Origin: Bimastos eiseni
Lineage: Eukaryota > Annelida > Clitellata > Crassiclitellata > Lumbricidae
Length of the DNA: 64,000 nt
Direction of reading: 5' to 3'
Assembly (NCBI GenBank): GCA_959347315.1
Contig: OY365811.1
Coordinates: 43,244,991 to 43,308,990, forward strand
Of this stretch, positions 48,318-59,525 are shown in pieces (positions within the stretch are counted from its first letter, which is position 1; every line of letters begins with the position of its first letter). Both the position numbers and the translations under genes were made by a program. The notes under the pieces are model-generated. The model was not told the origin of the DNA. It did no database searches and saw only the letters and a list, made by a program, of their open reading frames with translations.

Positions 48318-48512
48318 TGAAATATCTACAACAACCATTTGTCGAATATTGCTGTCTCAGCAATCAGTCATGCAGAAATGGAACAACACAAAAGGAAGAA
48401 AGAAAACAGAAAGATAAAAGGTTAAAACTATGAAATTAAACTGAAATGTAATAACTTCTGAAGACGTCAACAGCCGGTGTTGCTAATGATGTCGTTAAAC
48501 TGTTGATTAATT
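48318..48512 (-). repeat. Interspersed repeat family 2, copy 3
   Basis: Reverse complement of the copies at 14262 and 26690: ATCTACAACAACCAT, TTGCTGTCTCAGCAATCAGT, AAACTGAAATGTAATAA and TGATGTCGTTAAACTG. Confidence 0.85.
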
Positions 48513-48684
48513 AAGTTTTAATTAATAAGTTCTAGACAGGTGGTTTACAGGGTTCACGGTAGTCGCTCTATAGATAAATAAATTTCCAAACAATCATAGA
48601 ACTTGAAAATATTATATTATTATTATTACTATTGTTATCGTCATTATCGTGATGATTATTGTTATCGTCATAATGCTATCCTAG

Positions 48685-48838
48685 GTTGATGGTCACCTAC
48701 CAGCGAAGGGAAGACTATTGATCGACGGAGGTAATCTGACGATATCCCACGTGACAAAGGATGATCACGGTCGTTACGAATGCACGGCTACAAACAGTGT
48801 CACGAGTGTCATCACGACAACGCTGCTCATCGTCGAAC
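48685..48838 (+). CDS. IGSF9/turtle-like receptor, Ig5 exon b
   Basis: Second half of Ig5, phase 0 in (TATCCTAG|GTTGAT) and phase 1 out. The donor GAAC|GTCAGC is weak. GGNLTISHVTKDDHGRYECTAT carries the second Ig Cys and aligns with SSLILRPLTKEAHGHWECSAS in IGSF9. The chosen donor makes the junction codon CTA with the next exon. Confidence 0.88.
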
Positions 48839-49074
48839 GTCAGCAACCTCTTCTATTTCATGTCTTTGTCTCTTTTGCTCGTTCACCGTCTCCGTCTTTC
48901 TCTCTGACTCCTTCCATCTTATCGGCGTCTTCGTCGCTCTCGATCTGTCTGTCTTTTTGTCTGTCTTTTTGTCTGTCTTTTTGTCTGTGTGGATCACAAG
49001 GTTCGTTTGGTAATCCCAAAATTAGAAGATCAATTACAGATGACTTAACCGACTTAGCGACTGGTTAATTGAGT

Positions 49075-49200
49075 GGATGGCTAACTGGTTGGTTGGCTGC
49101 CTGATTGATTGATTCGATGATTGATTGATTGATTCGATTATTGATTGATTGATTGATTCGATTATTGATTGATTGATTGATTCGATCATTGATGGCTCAG
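49075..49200. repeat. GATT/TGAT repeat
   Basis: Diverged GATTGATTGATTCGAT units in the intron. Confidence 0.85.
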
Positions 49201-49293
49201 AATAAACGATTTGATTAACTGATTTCACGAAAGAATCATCGTCCTCCATTTCGTTTCTTGAGTAATTCATTTCCTCTGTTGATCTATAAATAG

Positions 49294-49405
49294 TAACCGC
49301 TTCGCATGCGCCGTACAACGTCACCGTTGAGGCATTCTCCGAATCGGCGAAGGTCTTCTGGTTCCCTGCCTTCGACGCTGGCCGACCTCATCACTACGTC
49401 GTATG
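49294..49405 (+). CDS. IGSF9/turtle-like receptor, FN3-1 exon a
   Basis: Start of the first fibronectin type III domain, phase 1 in (ATAAATAG|TAACC) and phase 2 out (TATG|GTACGT). APYNVTVEAFSESAKVFWFP then AFDAGRPHHYVV matches VTNVSVVALPKGANVSWEPG then FDGGYLQRFSV of IGSF9. The split codon restores the conserved Trp of VVWYR. The pyrimidine tract is weak, but homology fixes the boundary. Confidence 0.9.
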
Positions 49406-49429
49406 GTACGTACTCTAGGGCGACAGCTG

Positions 49430-49650
49430 TGGCAGGTCACTTATGGTGGGTCACAATGGTCAGTCATTTAAGATAGGTCATTGTCGTCCTCTTGGTCATC
49501 TATGGTAGGTCATAATGGTCTGGTCGGTTAAATATGGTAGGTCACAATGGTCAGTCATTTATGGTAGGTCATTATGATTCTTTTGGTCATCTATGGTAGG
49601 TCGTAATGGCCTGGTCGGTCATTTATGTTAGGTCACTATGAAGACCAGTC
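49430..49650 (+). repeat. Degenerate repeat of GGTCATTTATGGTAGGTCA
   Basis: About seven copies of a 20-30 bp unit immediately before the hairpins. Confidence 0.8.
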
Positions 49651-49654
49651 AGTC

Positions 49655-49742
49655 AATTATGGAAGACCACAATTGTAGCCTTTTCAACCATATAATATAC
49701 ACGTATGGTTGAAAAGGCTACAGCTGTGGTCTTCCATAATTT
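49655..49742. repeat. Long hairpin 1 (38-bp arms)
   Basis: AATTATGGAAGACCACAATT...CAACCATA at 49655-49692 is the reverse complement of 49705-49742 with two mismatches, around an 11-12 nt loop. GAAGACC is present in both arms. Confidence 0.92.
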
Positions 49743-49748
49743 AAAAAT

Positions 49749-49813
49749 TATCTACACGACTTTTGGAGCACCGTATTATATTGCAGTAGGATGCTTCAAA
49801 AGTCGTGTAGATA
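49749..49813. repeat. Hairpin 2 (22-bp arms)
   Basis: TATCTACACGACTTTTGGAG plus CA (49749-49770) pairs with 49792-49813 with one mismatch around a 21-nt loop. It lies 6 bp after hairpin 1. Confidence 0.92.
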
Positions 49814-51132
49814 TTTTTTATATTTTGGCCTTGACAATGCCGTTTGAGTCACTTGTGGTGAACCTTCTTTTCCGCCATTTATCATGAGTTATGATATTCC
49901 AGACAGGTCATTTCAGTTTTATATTGCAGGTCAATTATACTGTAAGTATTATGTGAGCCTATGTTTGTTTAATATTGTTTAATCTTGTTGTGAGCAAGTT
50001 TACATTAATTAGATTGCTTGGGAGGGCTATCGGAGGCGAAAAAGGTGGCTGACATAAGGTATTGAGTAGACTGTCGATTGCTCAGGAAAAATTACGATAA
50101 AAAATGATGCAAAGTGCTATGTGGAAATAAAGCAGGAATATCCATGGGAATATGCTCGATTTCTTTAAAAACGAATCAATCAATCACAAGGCAATTTAAA
50201 AAGAAGTTGAGGTATTATTATTATTATTGTTAAACTGTCATTTATAACGCGCCTAAACAAAATTAATCTTGTACGAAAGCGAGTAACAGAAAAATCTGAT
50301 CCATGTGACATTTTTATATGCAGATCCCTTTGTCAAAAGCAGCGGACAATTGCCATGCAACAAGTATAAAGTCATAAAATATGGCAATCTGCTGGCAGGT
50401 AGTGAATTATGAATGTCTGCAGGGCGCGTTTATAGAAAACGGGGCCCTAGGCGCAAACATTTTGGGGCCCTCTGAATTTATACACCGCGTCTGAGGGGCC
50501 GTCTATAAATGCAGTCACTCTGCAAGTAACAGCAAAATTTAAGGGAAGACCACCGTAGAGTATGTATAACGAACGCACTGGGGTTCAGAGGTAAACTATA
50601 CGGCACCGATCGAGAGGTATAGACCCGTAATCCAGTTCCCCCTTCCGTAGGGTTGATAAGTCCCTCTTCCTCAGCGGCGTTGGATAAAATAATTAGATGC
50701 ATAACGTAATGGCCGCTGACGGTTAAATTCGAATTCTGTAGTAACTTGTCATCATTCGTTCGTTAGACTATGTTTATAATCATAGTTCGGTTTGTCAGTC
50801 TGATCATAACTATCGTTGTATTATTATTTATCGCTAGCTGTGAACCCGTGAATAATCACGGGTAGGATAATATTTTGGCTGACGATTCAACTGCAACTGG
50901 CATTGTTCGTTGTTAGACGCGAATAAAGAAAATTTGAAACGCGAATCGAACGCTTGTCTACAGTGACTTTTGCGTTCCATATTCTGTCCAATCACGCGCC
51001 TTAGTAGTGACGGATAAAGCAGGTGACTTAGAGTATTGTATAGATAGAAAGGCCTTTTATTTATTGAACGACTGTCATGTATATATAATATAGGGGTTTA
51101 AAAACAACTAGTTGGGAGTCTAGGGACCTAGT
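49814..51132. other. Gene-free intronic stretch
   Basis: A short ATT run at 50215-50230 with TCATTTATAACGCGCCTA beside it, an L2/SINE-like tail. Otherwise nothing recognised. Confidence 0.5.
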
Positions 51133-51245
51133 AGCAGATTCAGTTTAGTGACACTGTGTGACGACAAAACTCATTAACATCACCCTCCTCATTCATTCAC
51201 GATTTTGATTGGCACTCTCAGAGTGCGATCAGTGGAGGAATTCGG
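51133..51245 (+). repeat. Interspersed repeat family 1
   Basis: CAGATTCAGTTTAGTGACAC, TGTGTGACGACAAAACTCAT, CACCCTCCTCATTC and TTGGCACTCTCAGAG in family order. Confidence 0.75.
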
Positions 51246-51360
51246 TTTTTCAATTTTTATGCAAAGTCGATGAGAGGTTTGATATTTATATTATGAGTAT
51301 CTTTCCTAAAAGAGGTGTGTAAAGACTAATTGCTGTGCGTTGTGTTCTTTCCATTCGTAG

Positions 51361-51539
51361 GTATCGAATCCAGGACAATTACCAGGAGAATTGGCAGACG
51401 ATGCAGGTCGTTCCTAACGATACGTACTCAATGACCCTCTACCGTCTTCAACCTCAGACCGTCTATCAGTTCACGATACTCTCTAGAAATGAAATGGGAC
51501 AGGAATTGTTCAGTCCGATTGTCACCACGGTCACGCTAC
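51361..51539 (+). CDS. IGSF9/turtle-like receptor, FN3-1 exon b
   Basis: Completes FN3-1, phase 2 in (CATTCGTAG|GTATCG) and phase 1 out (CTAC|GTACGT). WYRIQDN...NWQTMQVVPND and YRLQPQTVYQFTILSRNEMG carry the FN3 core Trp, the Leu-Pro turn and the Tyr-x-Phe strand. IGSF9 has LQPHTQYQFSVLAQNKLGSG here. Confidence 0.94.
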
Positions 51540-51556
51540 GTACGTTCGTCATTAAC

Positions 51557-51590
<34 letters not shown>

Positions 51591-52008
51591 AGTAGCCTAA
51601 TTTAATTAGCGCATGTATATTGTGTTGTATGTTCAACGTATGCAACATACTGTATACATGTATGTATAGGCTGCAACTCTATACAAACGTTGCGTCTAAA
51701 CAGATGCACAAATGCCTGTACATGATTTATAATAAATATGATATAGTTTCGTTTCTTTTCGAACTCGACTTAAAACCTGTTTATTTACCTTCTTATCCTC
51801 CTTTGACTGTCTTTCTGCCTCTTAGGACTGACCTTTTGGATGTCACTTGATTTCGGATTTGTTTTGGTGTGCCTTCGGTTGATGCCCTGTGCGTTATTAT
51901 GGCGGCGCTATAGAAGTTTCCAGTCATTGTCATATATATGCAATATATATTTGTGAAATAAGGTCATATGAGTCGTTGAATTCTTAATTTAATTTAATGC
52001 TTGTTTAG

Positions 52009-52104
52009 CTGTGAATACTTCGACCCCTGAGTTTCCCGTTGGATATTCAGAAAGCGATGGTCTCGTTCCTAATGACAGAAGCAGCCAACCAAGACACTCA
52101 ACAG
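52009..52104 (+). CDS. IGSF9/turtle-like receptor, linker exon between FN3 domains
   Basis: 32 codons, phase 1 to phase 1, with acceptor TTGTTTAG|CTGTG and donor AACAG|GTTAAA. It encodes a Ser/Pro/Asp-rich linker starting PVNTSTPEFPVGYSESDG with one NTS glycosylation site. IGSF9 also has a proline-rich linker between its two FN3 domains. The symmetric phase would allow clean skipping. Confidence 0.75.
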
Positions 52105-52139
52105 GTTAAACAAAGATTCACACGACAATAAATAATCAT

Positions 52140-52430
52140 CAACGCGAACATCAACATCATCATTATCGTTATCATCAATAACAACAGCATCATCATCAGG
52201 ATCATCATAGACCATCATCATCGTCGTATTCGTCGTCCTCATCATCACCAACAATAACATCATCATCAACATCATCATCGTTGTAGACGTCGTCATTATC
52301 ATCGTCATCATCATTACAGCAGCATCATCATGATTGCTGTCGTCATCATAATCGTAAGGATCATCATCATCTTCATTATTAACAACAACAACGGCATCAG
52401 CATTATCAACAACCACAACATCATCATCTT
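52140..52430. repeat. ATC/GTC-rich trinucleotide tract
   Basis: Interrupted CATCAT, CGTCAT and AACAAC repeats inside a short intron. Confidence 0.9.
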
Positions 52431-52710
52431 CGCAACTGTAGCATTCCACCTCGTCGTCGTTTTATCAGTGAAATGTTCTCCCTACTTTCTGTTTTATTTT
52501 CTTTGTTCCTCAATAACTCAATCAACCAATCATTCAATTAGACAATTGACTAACCAATCCCTTAATCAATCACTCAATCAAACACTAGATAACACAACCA
52601 ATCATTCGTTGGATAATCATTGCCTCATCTGTCTCCTTCATAATTCAATCACTTGCAATCACTCTGTAAACCTTCCCCCATCGACTGGTTCTCTGTCGTT
52701 CTCTGTGCAG

Positions 52711-52992
52711 ATGTTCGACCAGACCCTCCTCTCAACATAACCGTGAAGCAACAGAGAGATGGTCTACTCATAGCCTGGCTGCCCCCTAAGGACTCCATCG
52801 CCCCCATTCGGTCCTATGTCATCCAGTATCGTACGGTCGGTCAATGGGTCGAACTGACGAGGGAGAAAGCAGACAGGACATGGCATGAATGGAGGACGGC
52901 TTCACGAGGGGCAACCTATCACTTCAGGGTCGTCAGCTGGAGTGGGCATGCGTACAGCGATCCAAGTCCAACGCTTACCTTCTACACAGGAG
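52711..52992 (+). CDS. IGSF9/turtle-like receptor, FN3-2 exon
   Basis: Second FN3 domain, 94 codons, phase 1 at both ends (CTGTGCAG|ATGTTC and GGAG|GTATGT). DPPLNITVKQQRDGLLIAWL, SYVIQYRTVGQWVELTR and GATYHFRVVSWSGHAYSDPS match the FN3 fold and the IGSF9 second domain (PRGLVAVRTPRGVLLHWDPP...YEFRLVAFAGSFVSDPSN). Confidence 0.95.
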
Positions 52993-53219
52993 GTATGTAT
53001 GAGACCATGTGTGAGGGGATTGGGTATGCCATGGGCCGTGTGCTAACCCTTCACCCTTCAGGGTGAAGGTGACAATGATGATGATGGTGTGCATGATAAT
53101 AATGGTGGTGGAAGTAGTGGTAGAGGTGGTGGTGGTGATGATATGATGGCGTTGATGATGATAAGAATGATGATGAAGACGGCGATCATGACTTGGAGGA
53201 TTGCGATTCACTGATCGAA

Positions 53220-53400
53220 CGATTGATTGGGTAATTGATTGTGTAAGTGTTAAATTTACTGATTGAGTGAGTGATTGAGTTGGATTATTGGGTCAATGAT
53301 TGAGTTATTTGGGGATTTATTGAGTGATCGAGTAATTGATTGATTAATTGATTGAGTGATTGAGTGATTGATTGAGTAAGTGGCTGACTCATTCGCCGAG
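53220..53400. repeat. GATT/GAGT repeat
   Basis: Diverged GATTGAGTGATTGA units, with a GATGATG tract at 53070-53190 before it. A 10-bp-arm palindrome CCTTCACCCT...AGGGTGAAGG at about 53047-53068 lies 55 bp after the FN3-2 donor. Confidence 0.85.
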
Positions 53401-53475
53401 TGACATATTTTATGACGGATAAAACATAGAGTGATAATGATGACGACGTTAATGATGATGAATTGTCGTTGTTAG

Positions 53476-53628
53476 ATCCGATCAATACGAGTTCGCAATT
53501 ATTCTCGGACACGATGATTGGAATCCTGGTGACGTCAGTCGTCCTCCTCATCGTCATCATCCTCTTCGTAACACTCGTCGTCAAAACAATCAAACGCAAA
53601 AGACTACGAACAGAGGCAGCACGATTCG
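53476..53628 (+). CDS. IGSF9/turtle-like receptor, transmembrane exon
   Basis: 51 codons, phase 1 in and out (TTGTTAG|ATCCG and TTCG|GTAAAT). A short juxtamembrane segment DPINTSSQLFSD precedes about 22 hydrophobic residues (IGILVTSVVLLIVIILFVTL) and a strongly basic stop-transfer KTIKRKRLR. Position right after FN3-2 matches a type I receptor with a cytoplasmic tail. Confidence 0.93.
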
Positions 53629-53631
53629 GTA

Positions 53632-53720
53632 AATCAATCAATCAATCAATCAATCGATCGATCAATCGATCGATCGATCAATCAATCGATTAGTCAATCA
53701 ATCGATTGATCAGTCAATTG
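53632..53720. repeat. AATC/GATC repeat
   Basis: AATCAATC and GATCGATC units immediately after the donor. Confidence 0.9.
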
Positions 53721-54259
53721 CATTCTTCTGAATGGTCCATTTATTTATTGATTGACCAACCAGAAGCAATCTAAGAATGAAGTCTTGATTAAATGAGATC
53801 GTCTGATCTTATGACCTAACTTTGTACATATCAATTCATTTCTTTGATGAGTTTCCAAGAGTTTCGTGTGAAGCGAAAGATTCTTCTTTGTAATGATTGG
53901 TGATTTGACGGAGACTTATGGGATTAAATGCCAATGGACGAAATTGATGGAGAGAAGGTGAGATTGTAAAGGAATGGAAGAATAGCTAAGGGAAATAAAA
54001 TAGAATGAAATTAATTCGATGAGATTGTTGTAAAGTAAAATAGAGTTGATTTGAATAGCGTTCCATTGTATAGATTTCAATAGAATATTATCCAGAGGAG
54101 TTGAATTAAGTGCTTAGAAAAAAATATTAAAAAAAAGCTATTAGATCGGATAAGAAGGGTTCCTTGTATTCAGGTTCCTGTTCTTCTTCTTCCTCCTCTT
54201 GTTTCTGTTCTTGTTCTTCTTACCCGACTTGTTACAGATCTATTTTATTTGTTTCCTAG

Positions 54260-54305
54260 AAAATGTAAAGTATTTTGGACCGAGTCACGCAGACTCCATA
54301 CAAAG
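54260..54305 (+). CDS. IGSF9/turtle-like receptor, candidate juxtamembrane cytoplasmic exon
   Basis: A 46-nt exon: acceptor TTTGTTTCCTAG|AAAATG, donor CAAAG|GTTGGT, phase 1 in and phase 2 out. It encodes ENVKYFGPSHADSIQ, a plausible intracellular stretch with no stop. Support is positional (first phase-1 acceptor after the transmembrane exon with a good tract), not from homology. The following exon would have to accept phase 2. Confidence 0.5.
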
Positions 54306-57055
54306 GTTGGTATACACGGTTAATGCATCTATTATAATAAACGCCATCTTCATTATCATCCTCAATGTACATCTTCTCCTTCTCATTCAGTCCTTCACTT
54401 ATTCCTTCTTTCCATCTCCTTTTGCCTCTCCTTCGTCTCTTTAGCCATCATCTTCTCCCTACTTCACATTCTCCATCACCTTCTCCTACTCAAATACTAA
54501 TGAGTCATAGCATAAGGACAAAAATCTTCGATTAAATCTTGGCATAGGAAAGGATTTAGTTTCCAATTGCGGCTCAAATTTTATATAGCGTGGAACTAAT
54601 ACCAACCATTGGACTTTGGATCAATTATAACACCAGTCTTGACATTATTCAGACAGATCACCTTCTTTCTTAGTGCCTCGGACTCGGACGTCTTCTGACC
54701 AAGACCTAGATTATGCGTCTGTTCACCTTTTACTTTTGAACGATATCCCCTCTCGACCCGCTCTTTGATTCTACCTGGGGTAAAAAAGTTGCTGCCCGTG
54801 TTAACAAGACTATCTTTTTGCGCGGCATTTTCGTATTAGGAGCGCCTCTGAATAGTTTGTACTGGGAGAGGCAGCTGTAGAAATCTATAAAAACAATGCA
54901 ATCGTAATCATCGCTTTCACACAAGATCTTCATTTTCTGCAATTTATTTTAATTAAATTCGAATTGTGAATTATTGTCTTTGTATTTTCAGTTACCGAAC
55001 GCCGAAAAAAGGTCAGCACATATTTCGTTTCTGTATCGAATTTAGAAAGTGCAATATCCAGGCACTCGTGAATAAGCTGGTGCCCTGTGATAGGCTTTCG
55101 ATTGGCACTTTAGAAGTTTGGAAATCACTCAAGGATAGAGTGGCATCTGGGTATTCGGAAGGATAATGTAGAAAATTTCATCAAAATCTACGTCACTCCA
55201 TGCAGTCACACAAAAAATCTTCCATTGTATACATTTTATTGATATTAAATTTTATTGCAAGTTCTGCTTATTAAGTCGTTTTATTTCTAAGACAAATGCG
55301 ACTACCGATTTTTACTGCAAAGTTCCGGATGTAGCCACACACATACTCCATGTCAATTAGGGCGCATTCCCAGTTTTCGCCTACTTAATGTCGCTTCCAT
55401 ATCAGTCCCAGACTCCCAGTCTGTCCCAGACGATATCCAGCAAAGCTGTATTGCATAACAATGTCTGTTTCGTTTGTACTTTAGTTTCTGCGCCTGATTT
55501 ACCTCTCGAAGTCACCCCGGTCGAGGCAACTTTATGATGTTGACATTGGCTCTTGAATTACCCTCAGAGGAGCACAGAGAGAGGTTCTACCAAACCAACG
55601 CCTTTCACACCAAGCATCGATTGAGTCAAACGCCTGAAGCCGATACAAGCAGCGTGTGGTGATTGGAGCTTTTGTGTGGCCAACACAGAAATGTCTGGCT
55701 CTTAGCCTCAGATCAAGGAAATGTAGCTTTACTGCTTTTGAATCCAAAAGGTTGTGCTACGACTAAGATCTGCGAGAAGAAAATCAGTCTTGACGAAATT
55801 GTATTCCAGACTCAGAGTAATTCTGGAAATGAGTTCTTCAGTTCTTCGATCAGCTTCTTTTAACGTCACCAGACACCATAGATGCATTTTATCAAAAGGG
55901 AATTAATGCTAATGGACATTTGTACCGTTTACTGCGGAACTGTCATAGGCCTATAGGCCTACAACCAAAGTGACTATGAACTGTTTTGGTAGCTGGGCAA
56001 CTAAGGATACTGAGTAGGCCAAGCCGCCTACTTTTACCCAAAGGCCAAGAAACCAGAATATCACAACCGGAATGCTTCTCCGTTGGATAATTCTGAACCA
56101 CTCTTCTGATTTGATGCAGCGTGAATAGCCTGGTGTCATTGGCTTCCAAGTGGCTCTTGAGAAGTTGAAGATTACGTTAAGAATCAGGTCCCTTTAGGAT
56201 AATGTCGGGTTTTCGATAAAAATTCTTCTGAAAAAGGAATAGGCAGAATTGATTGTAGCCTGTAGGCGCGTGGCATGAATTTCCAAATTCAAATATTATT
56301 TCTTCAAATTTAGTGTGAAGTACAATATTTATTATTTTTTACAAGATCATTTTCCGTTCGAAGACGGATAAATTTTTCTTTCCACTAGAAAACAGCCTTC
56401 GAGACCCATTCACATCGGTGCGTCGCCACATATTCTTGACGTTTTGCGAATCGGTCGAACGCTGAATTGATATCCAGTCATAATTCGTCGTCAAATCAAC
56501 GCATCTGGGACTGTAGGAGAATTTGTAGAATTATTATTATGACCTGCTGTAAGTTCTGCAGAGTATAATAATACATGTTTGTGATTTTAATTGAAGATTT
56601 GTGTTTATTTTAATATGACATCTGTGCAGTATATTTATCAGCTCAAGGAATATGGACCAGGCAGCAAGAGAAATCGTGATGTCGGTCATTTGAAGCTGCC
56701 GAGGGGACTGAACACCAGAAAATGAAGTGCTATCAATTGAGCTCAGATTACTTTTTATAGGAACAGATTTTGTCATTTAAATATCAGAGCAGACTTGATA
56801 AAGACGTAAACGTTTGTGGCGGGAAAGGAAACATTATCGCCCCACACGTTCTTCAAATACTCCATAGATGATAGAACCACAAGAGGTCAGTCTCAGGTGC
56901 AAGGTCTTCAAGAAACCCACTGAGTCGATAAATTAGGGATTCCTTACTGCCAGAGAGATGGAGTCATGGAATGAGTTGGATGAGGAGGCTGTTTCCATGG
57001 ATACAACTGCTGCATTCAAGAATAAGCTGAGTTAATTTGGGTGTTAAAAGACGAA
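54306..57055. other. Gene-free stretch
   Basis: No exon recognised. A minus-strand frame at 55532-55747 is long for its context but matches nothing I know. Confidence 0.45.
55130..55390 (+). repeat. Interspersed repeat family 4, copy 2
   Basis: TATTCGGAAGGATAATG, TTGCAAGTTCTGCTTATTAA, GCGACTACCGATTTTTACTG and GGATGTAGCCACAC match the copy at 43080-43400. Confidence 0.75.
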
Positions 57056-57590
57056 TGAGAGGAGGAGGAGGAGGAGGAAGAGAAGGAGGAAGAGGAAGAG
57101 GAGGTTGTTATCCATTGAAGATGAAGAGGAAGAAGATAAGAAGCGGATAGCCAGAGAAATAAGAAGAACAGAAGGAAAGTGAAAAAAGAGAATGAAGGAA
57201 GATGCAAGAAGACGGAGGAAGAAGAATAGGAAGAGGAAAGTGAAGAGAAGAATGGAGGAGGACTGGAGAAAACGGGGGAAAAAGTACTAAGAGAAGATGC
57301 AATGCAGACGCAAAGAAAATATGATAAAGATGTTAGGAAGATGCGGTGGAGACACAAGCAAGACGGCAGGAATGTCTAATGAGGAAGACGAGTGCAGAGG
57401 ACAAAGAAGAAGACAGACAAGAAAGAAGGCAGACAAGAGAGAAGGAAGACTAAAGAGAAGGAAGACAAGAGAGAAAGAAGACAAGAGAGAAGGCAGACAA
57501 AAGAGAAGGTAGACAAGAGAGAAGGAAGACAAAAGAGAAGGTAGACAAGAGAGAAGGAAGACAAAAGAGAAGTAAAAGAAGGAAGAATTG
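57056..57590. repeat. Purine-rich tract ending in a GAGAAGGAAGACAAAA minisatellite
   Basis: GGA/GAA-rich DNA followed (57410-57575) by about ten variants of AGACAAGAGAGAAGGA. Confidence 0.85.
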
Positions 57591-57892
57591 ATTATCACAC
57601 AGACGCAATTATTCTCTTGACCACAATAAATCTCTGTAATGTTATTCATGGGAGATTAATCAAAGCCAAATCGATTGGCATGGATCGATCGATGACCACC
57701 GAGGCAGACATTGAGACGGCTGAGATGATTGGTGTCTACAGTTGAACCAGAACGGAAAGAAAGGGAAGGAATTAGGATAAATTGTGAAAAGGCATTCTGT
57801 GAAGTTTTGAGTGAAAGACCTGTGAAAAGATTGCAAGAGGTGAGGTTTTGGTGAGTTCGTAGGATGAATCGGATATTTGTATTAATGCTGAT

Positions 57893-58330
57893 TCATGGAG
57901 TTTGCCCCAAGGAGGCGGGGACAGCAACGGAGCGATTTGCACATTTTTGTGGTAAGATAACGGAATTGCGGGAAGATGTAAGGGTTGACCGAAGCGGTTT
58001 GACCATGAACAACTGACGGAGTAACATACGATGGCTGTGAAAATTGGAGTGTATTGTAGGTGAGTTATATGATTTTAAATTTAATTTAGGTATTTTGAGC
58101 AAGTGAAGTGATTTCAGAACAGTAGTGATATGGTTGTGTTTGTGGGTTTTAGTAACAGCACGGCGAGAGCATTCTGAATGGCGTGCAGGCGATTTATTTC
58201 GGCGATCTCGGTACAAGAAAAGAGAATTGCAGTAGTCCAAGCACGAACTATATATATGTGGCTATTGTAGATGCAGTTTGAAGTTAAGCACAGTGCAGAT
58301 TCTTGAAAGGTTGCATATAAGCATAAAGCA
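57893..58330 (-). pseudogene. CR1/L2-like LINE fragment, RT C-terminal end
   Basis: Minus-strand frames read, with one or two shifts, INRLHAIQNALAVLLLKPT, HNHITTVLKSLHLLKI and CANRSVAVPASLGQTP. These equal the CR1/L2 order (L..IQNAAARL...HITPVLKSLHWLPI...YGDRSFAVAAP.LWN.LP). It is 5'-truncated and frameshifted. Confidence 0.75.
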
Positions 58331-59525
58331 AGAGTGGGAAACATGGGGAAGTTCAGGCTTTGGTAAAAAATTAAACCCAAGTTGCATACAGGATAACTTG
58401 CAACTAATTTATCGGTGATTGCAGAGTGGTAAAGTAATAATCAGTGGCTTTTATTGAACTTTGTCATTCTTCAAGTACCGACAATTTTTAGCAGATCAGA
58501 AATTAACATGCCAGAAACTAGAAATAATTCAGTGTACACAATGTGTCACGGTTGAAGAAGTACTCAAGTCAATCAATTAATCTGTCAATTATTAACAAAC
58601 CGTTGTTTATAATCGATTTCATTCAATGTTATAATTCTTCAATTTATTAGTAATTTCATAACATAAAGGGCTAATAACAGAAAATAATATTTAAGAAACA
58701 AGTTATCATTCTTGTCATCTATAGTGGACACAATTAAATACGCGCACTTGAGTCGATTGATGAATTCTGTCTATACCATAAGCAGACATTACGACAATTA
58801 CGTGAATTAAAAACCTCTTGGCAACATGCAACAATTCATTTACTGTTCTATCCGATATTAACAAAGTTTCTAAAGCACTAGACCTGCTCAACAGAAGTAG
58901 GAAAAGCTTAAATACTCGATGTGCAGAATGACACAGATACATTTACGCACTACCTAAGCAAGCACAAAGACTTATGCTCCTCTGAGCAGCCATTGACCAG
59001 TTCGGTTCATTGTATAGAACTGTTATCGTCTGTCAACAGCGTTGTTTCGTAGATTCCTGTAATTGTAATCAGTAACTTCTATAGCGCCGGAGTCCAATGC
59101 CCAAGGCATCAACAGACACACCTATGAACCGACCTGTAATCACATCAATATCTAGGTCATTATTGCAGATCTCTGCCACACGTTGTTTAGCTGTGCCCTA
59201 GTCTGGAAGCGTCACTGGAAGAAGATATGGTTGTCCAGAGGCCAGAGTGGAAAGGAGACAAATGGATTGGATTGCATGCTATTTAGAGCAAGTGAAATGA
59301 AATGGGAAAATAGTGAACTGGTTAGATCAGGAAATGAATTCTCAAAACAGTGGAAGTTTAGCAGTGAATGGTTTTGAAAGGAAGTCAACAGCAGCAACAG
59401 ATGAGACAACTGATGCTCAGTGTACGGCAGGAAGAACACACGTCTTGTGGAATTCATGTGGCCGTATCCTCTATAAACATTCCTCCATTACCACTGAGGT
59501 CTTCTCAACTCATGACAAGTGGTGG
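58331..59525. other. Gene-free stretch
   Basis: Downstream side of the SDHAF1 gene. No obvious AATAAA on the minus strand within the first several hundred bases, and no repeat recognised. Confidence 0.4.

Noticed and set aside
53047..53068. Palindrome CCTTCACCCT/AGGGTGAAGG after the FN3-2 donor
   Set aside because: Ten-base arms in low-complexity surroundings can arise by chance; no further support.
55532..55747. 71-codon minus-strand frame with mixed composition
   Set aside because: Composition looks protein-like, but no family is recognised and no plausible exon ends were found.
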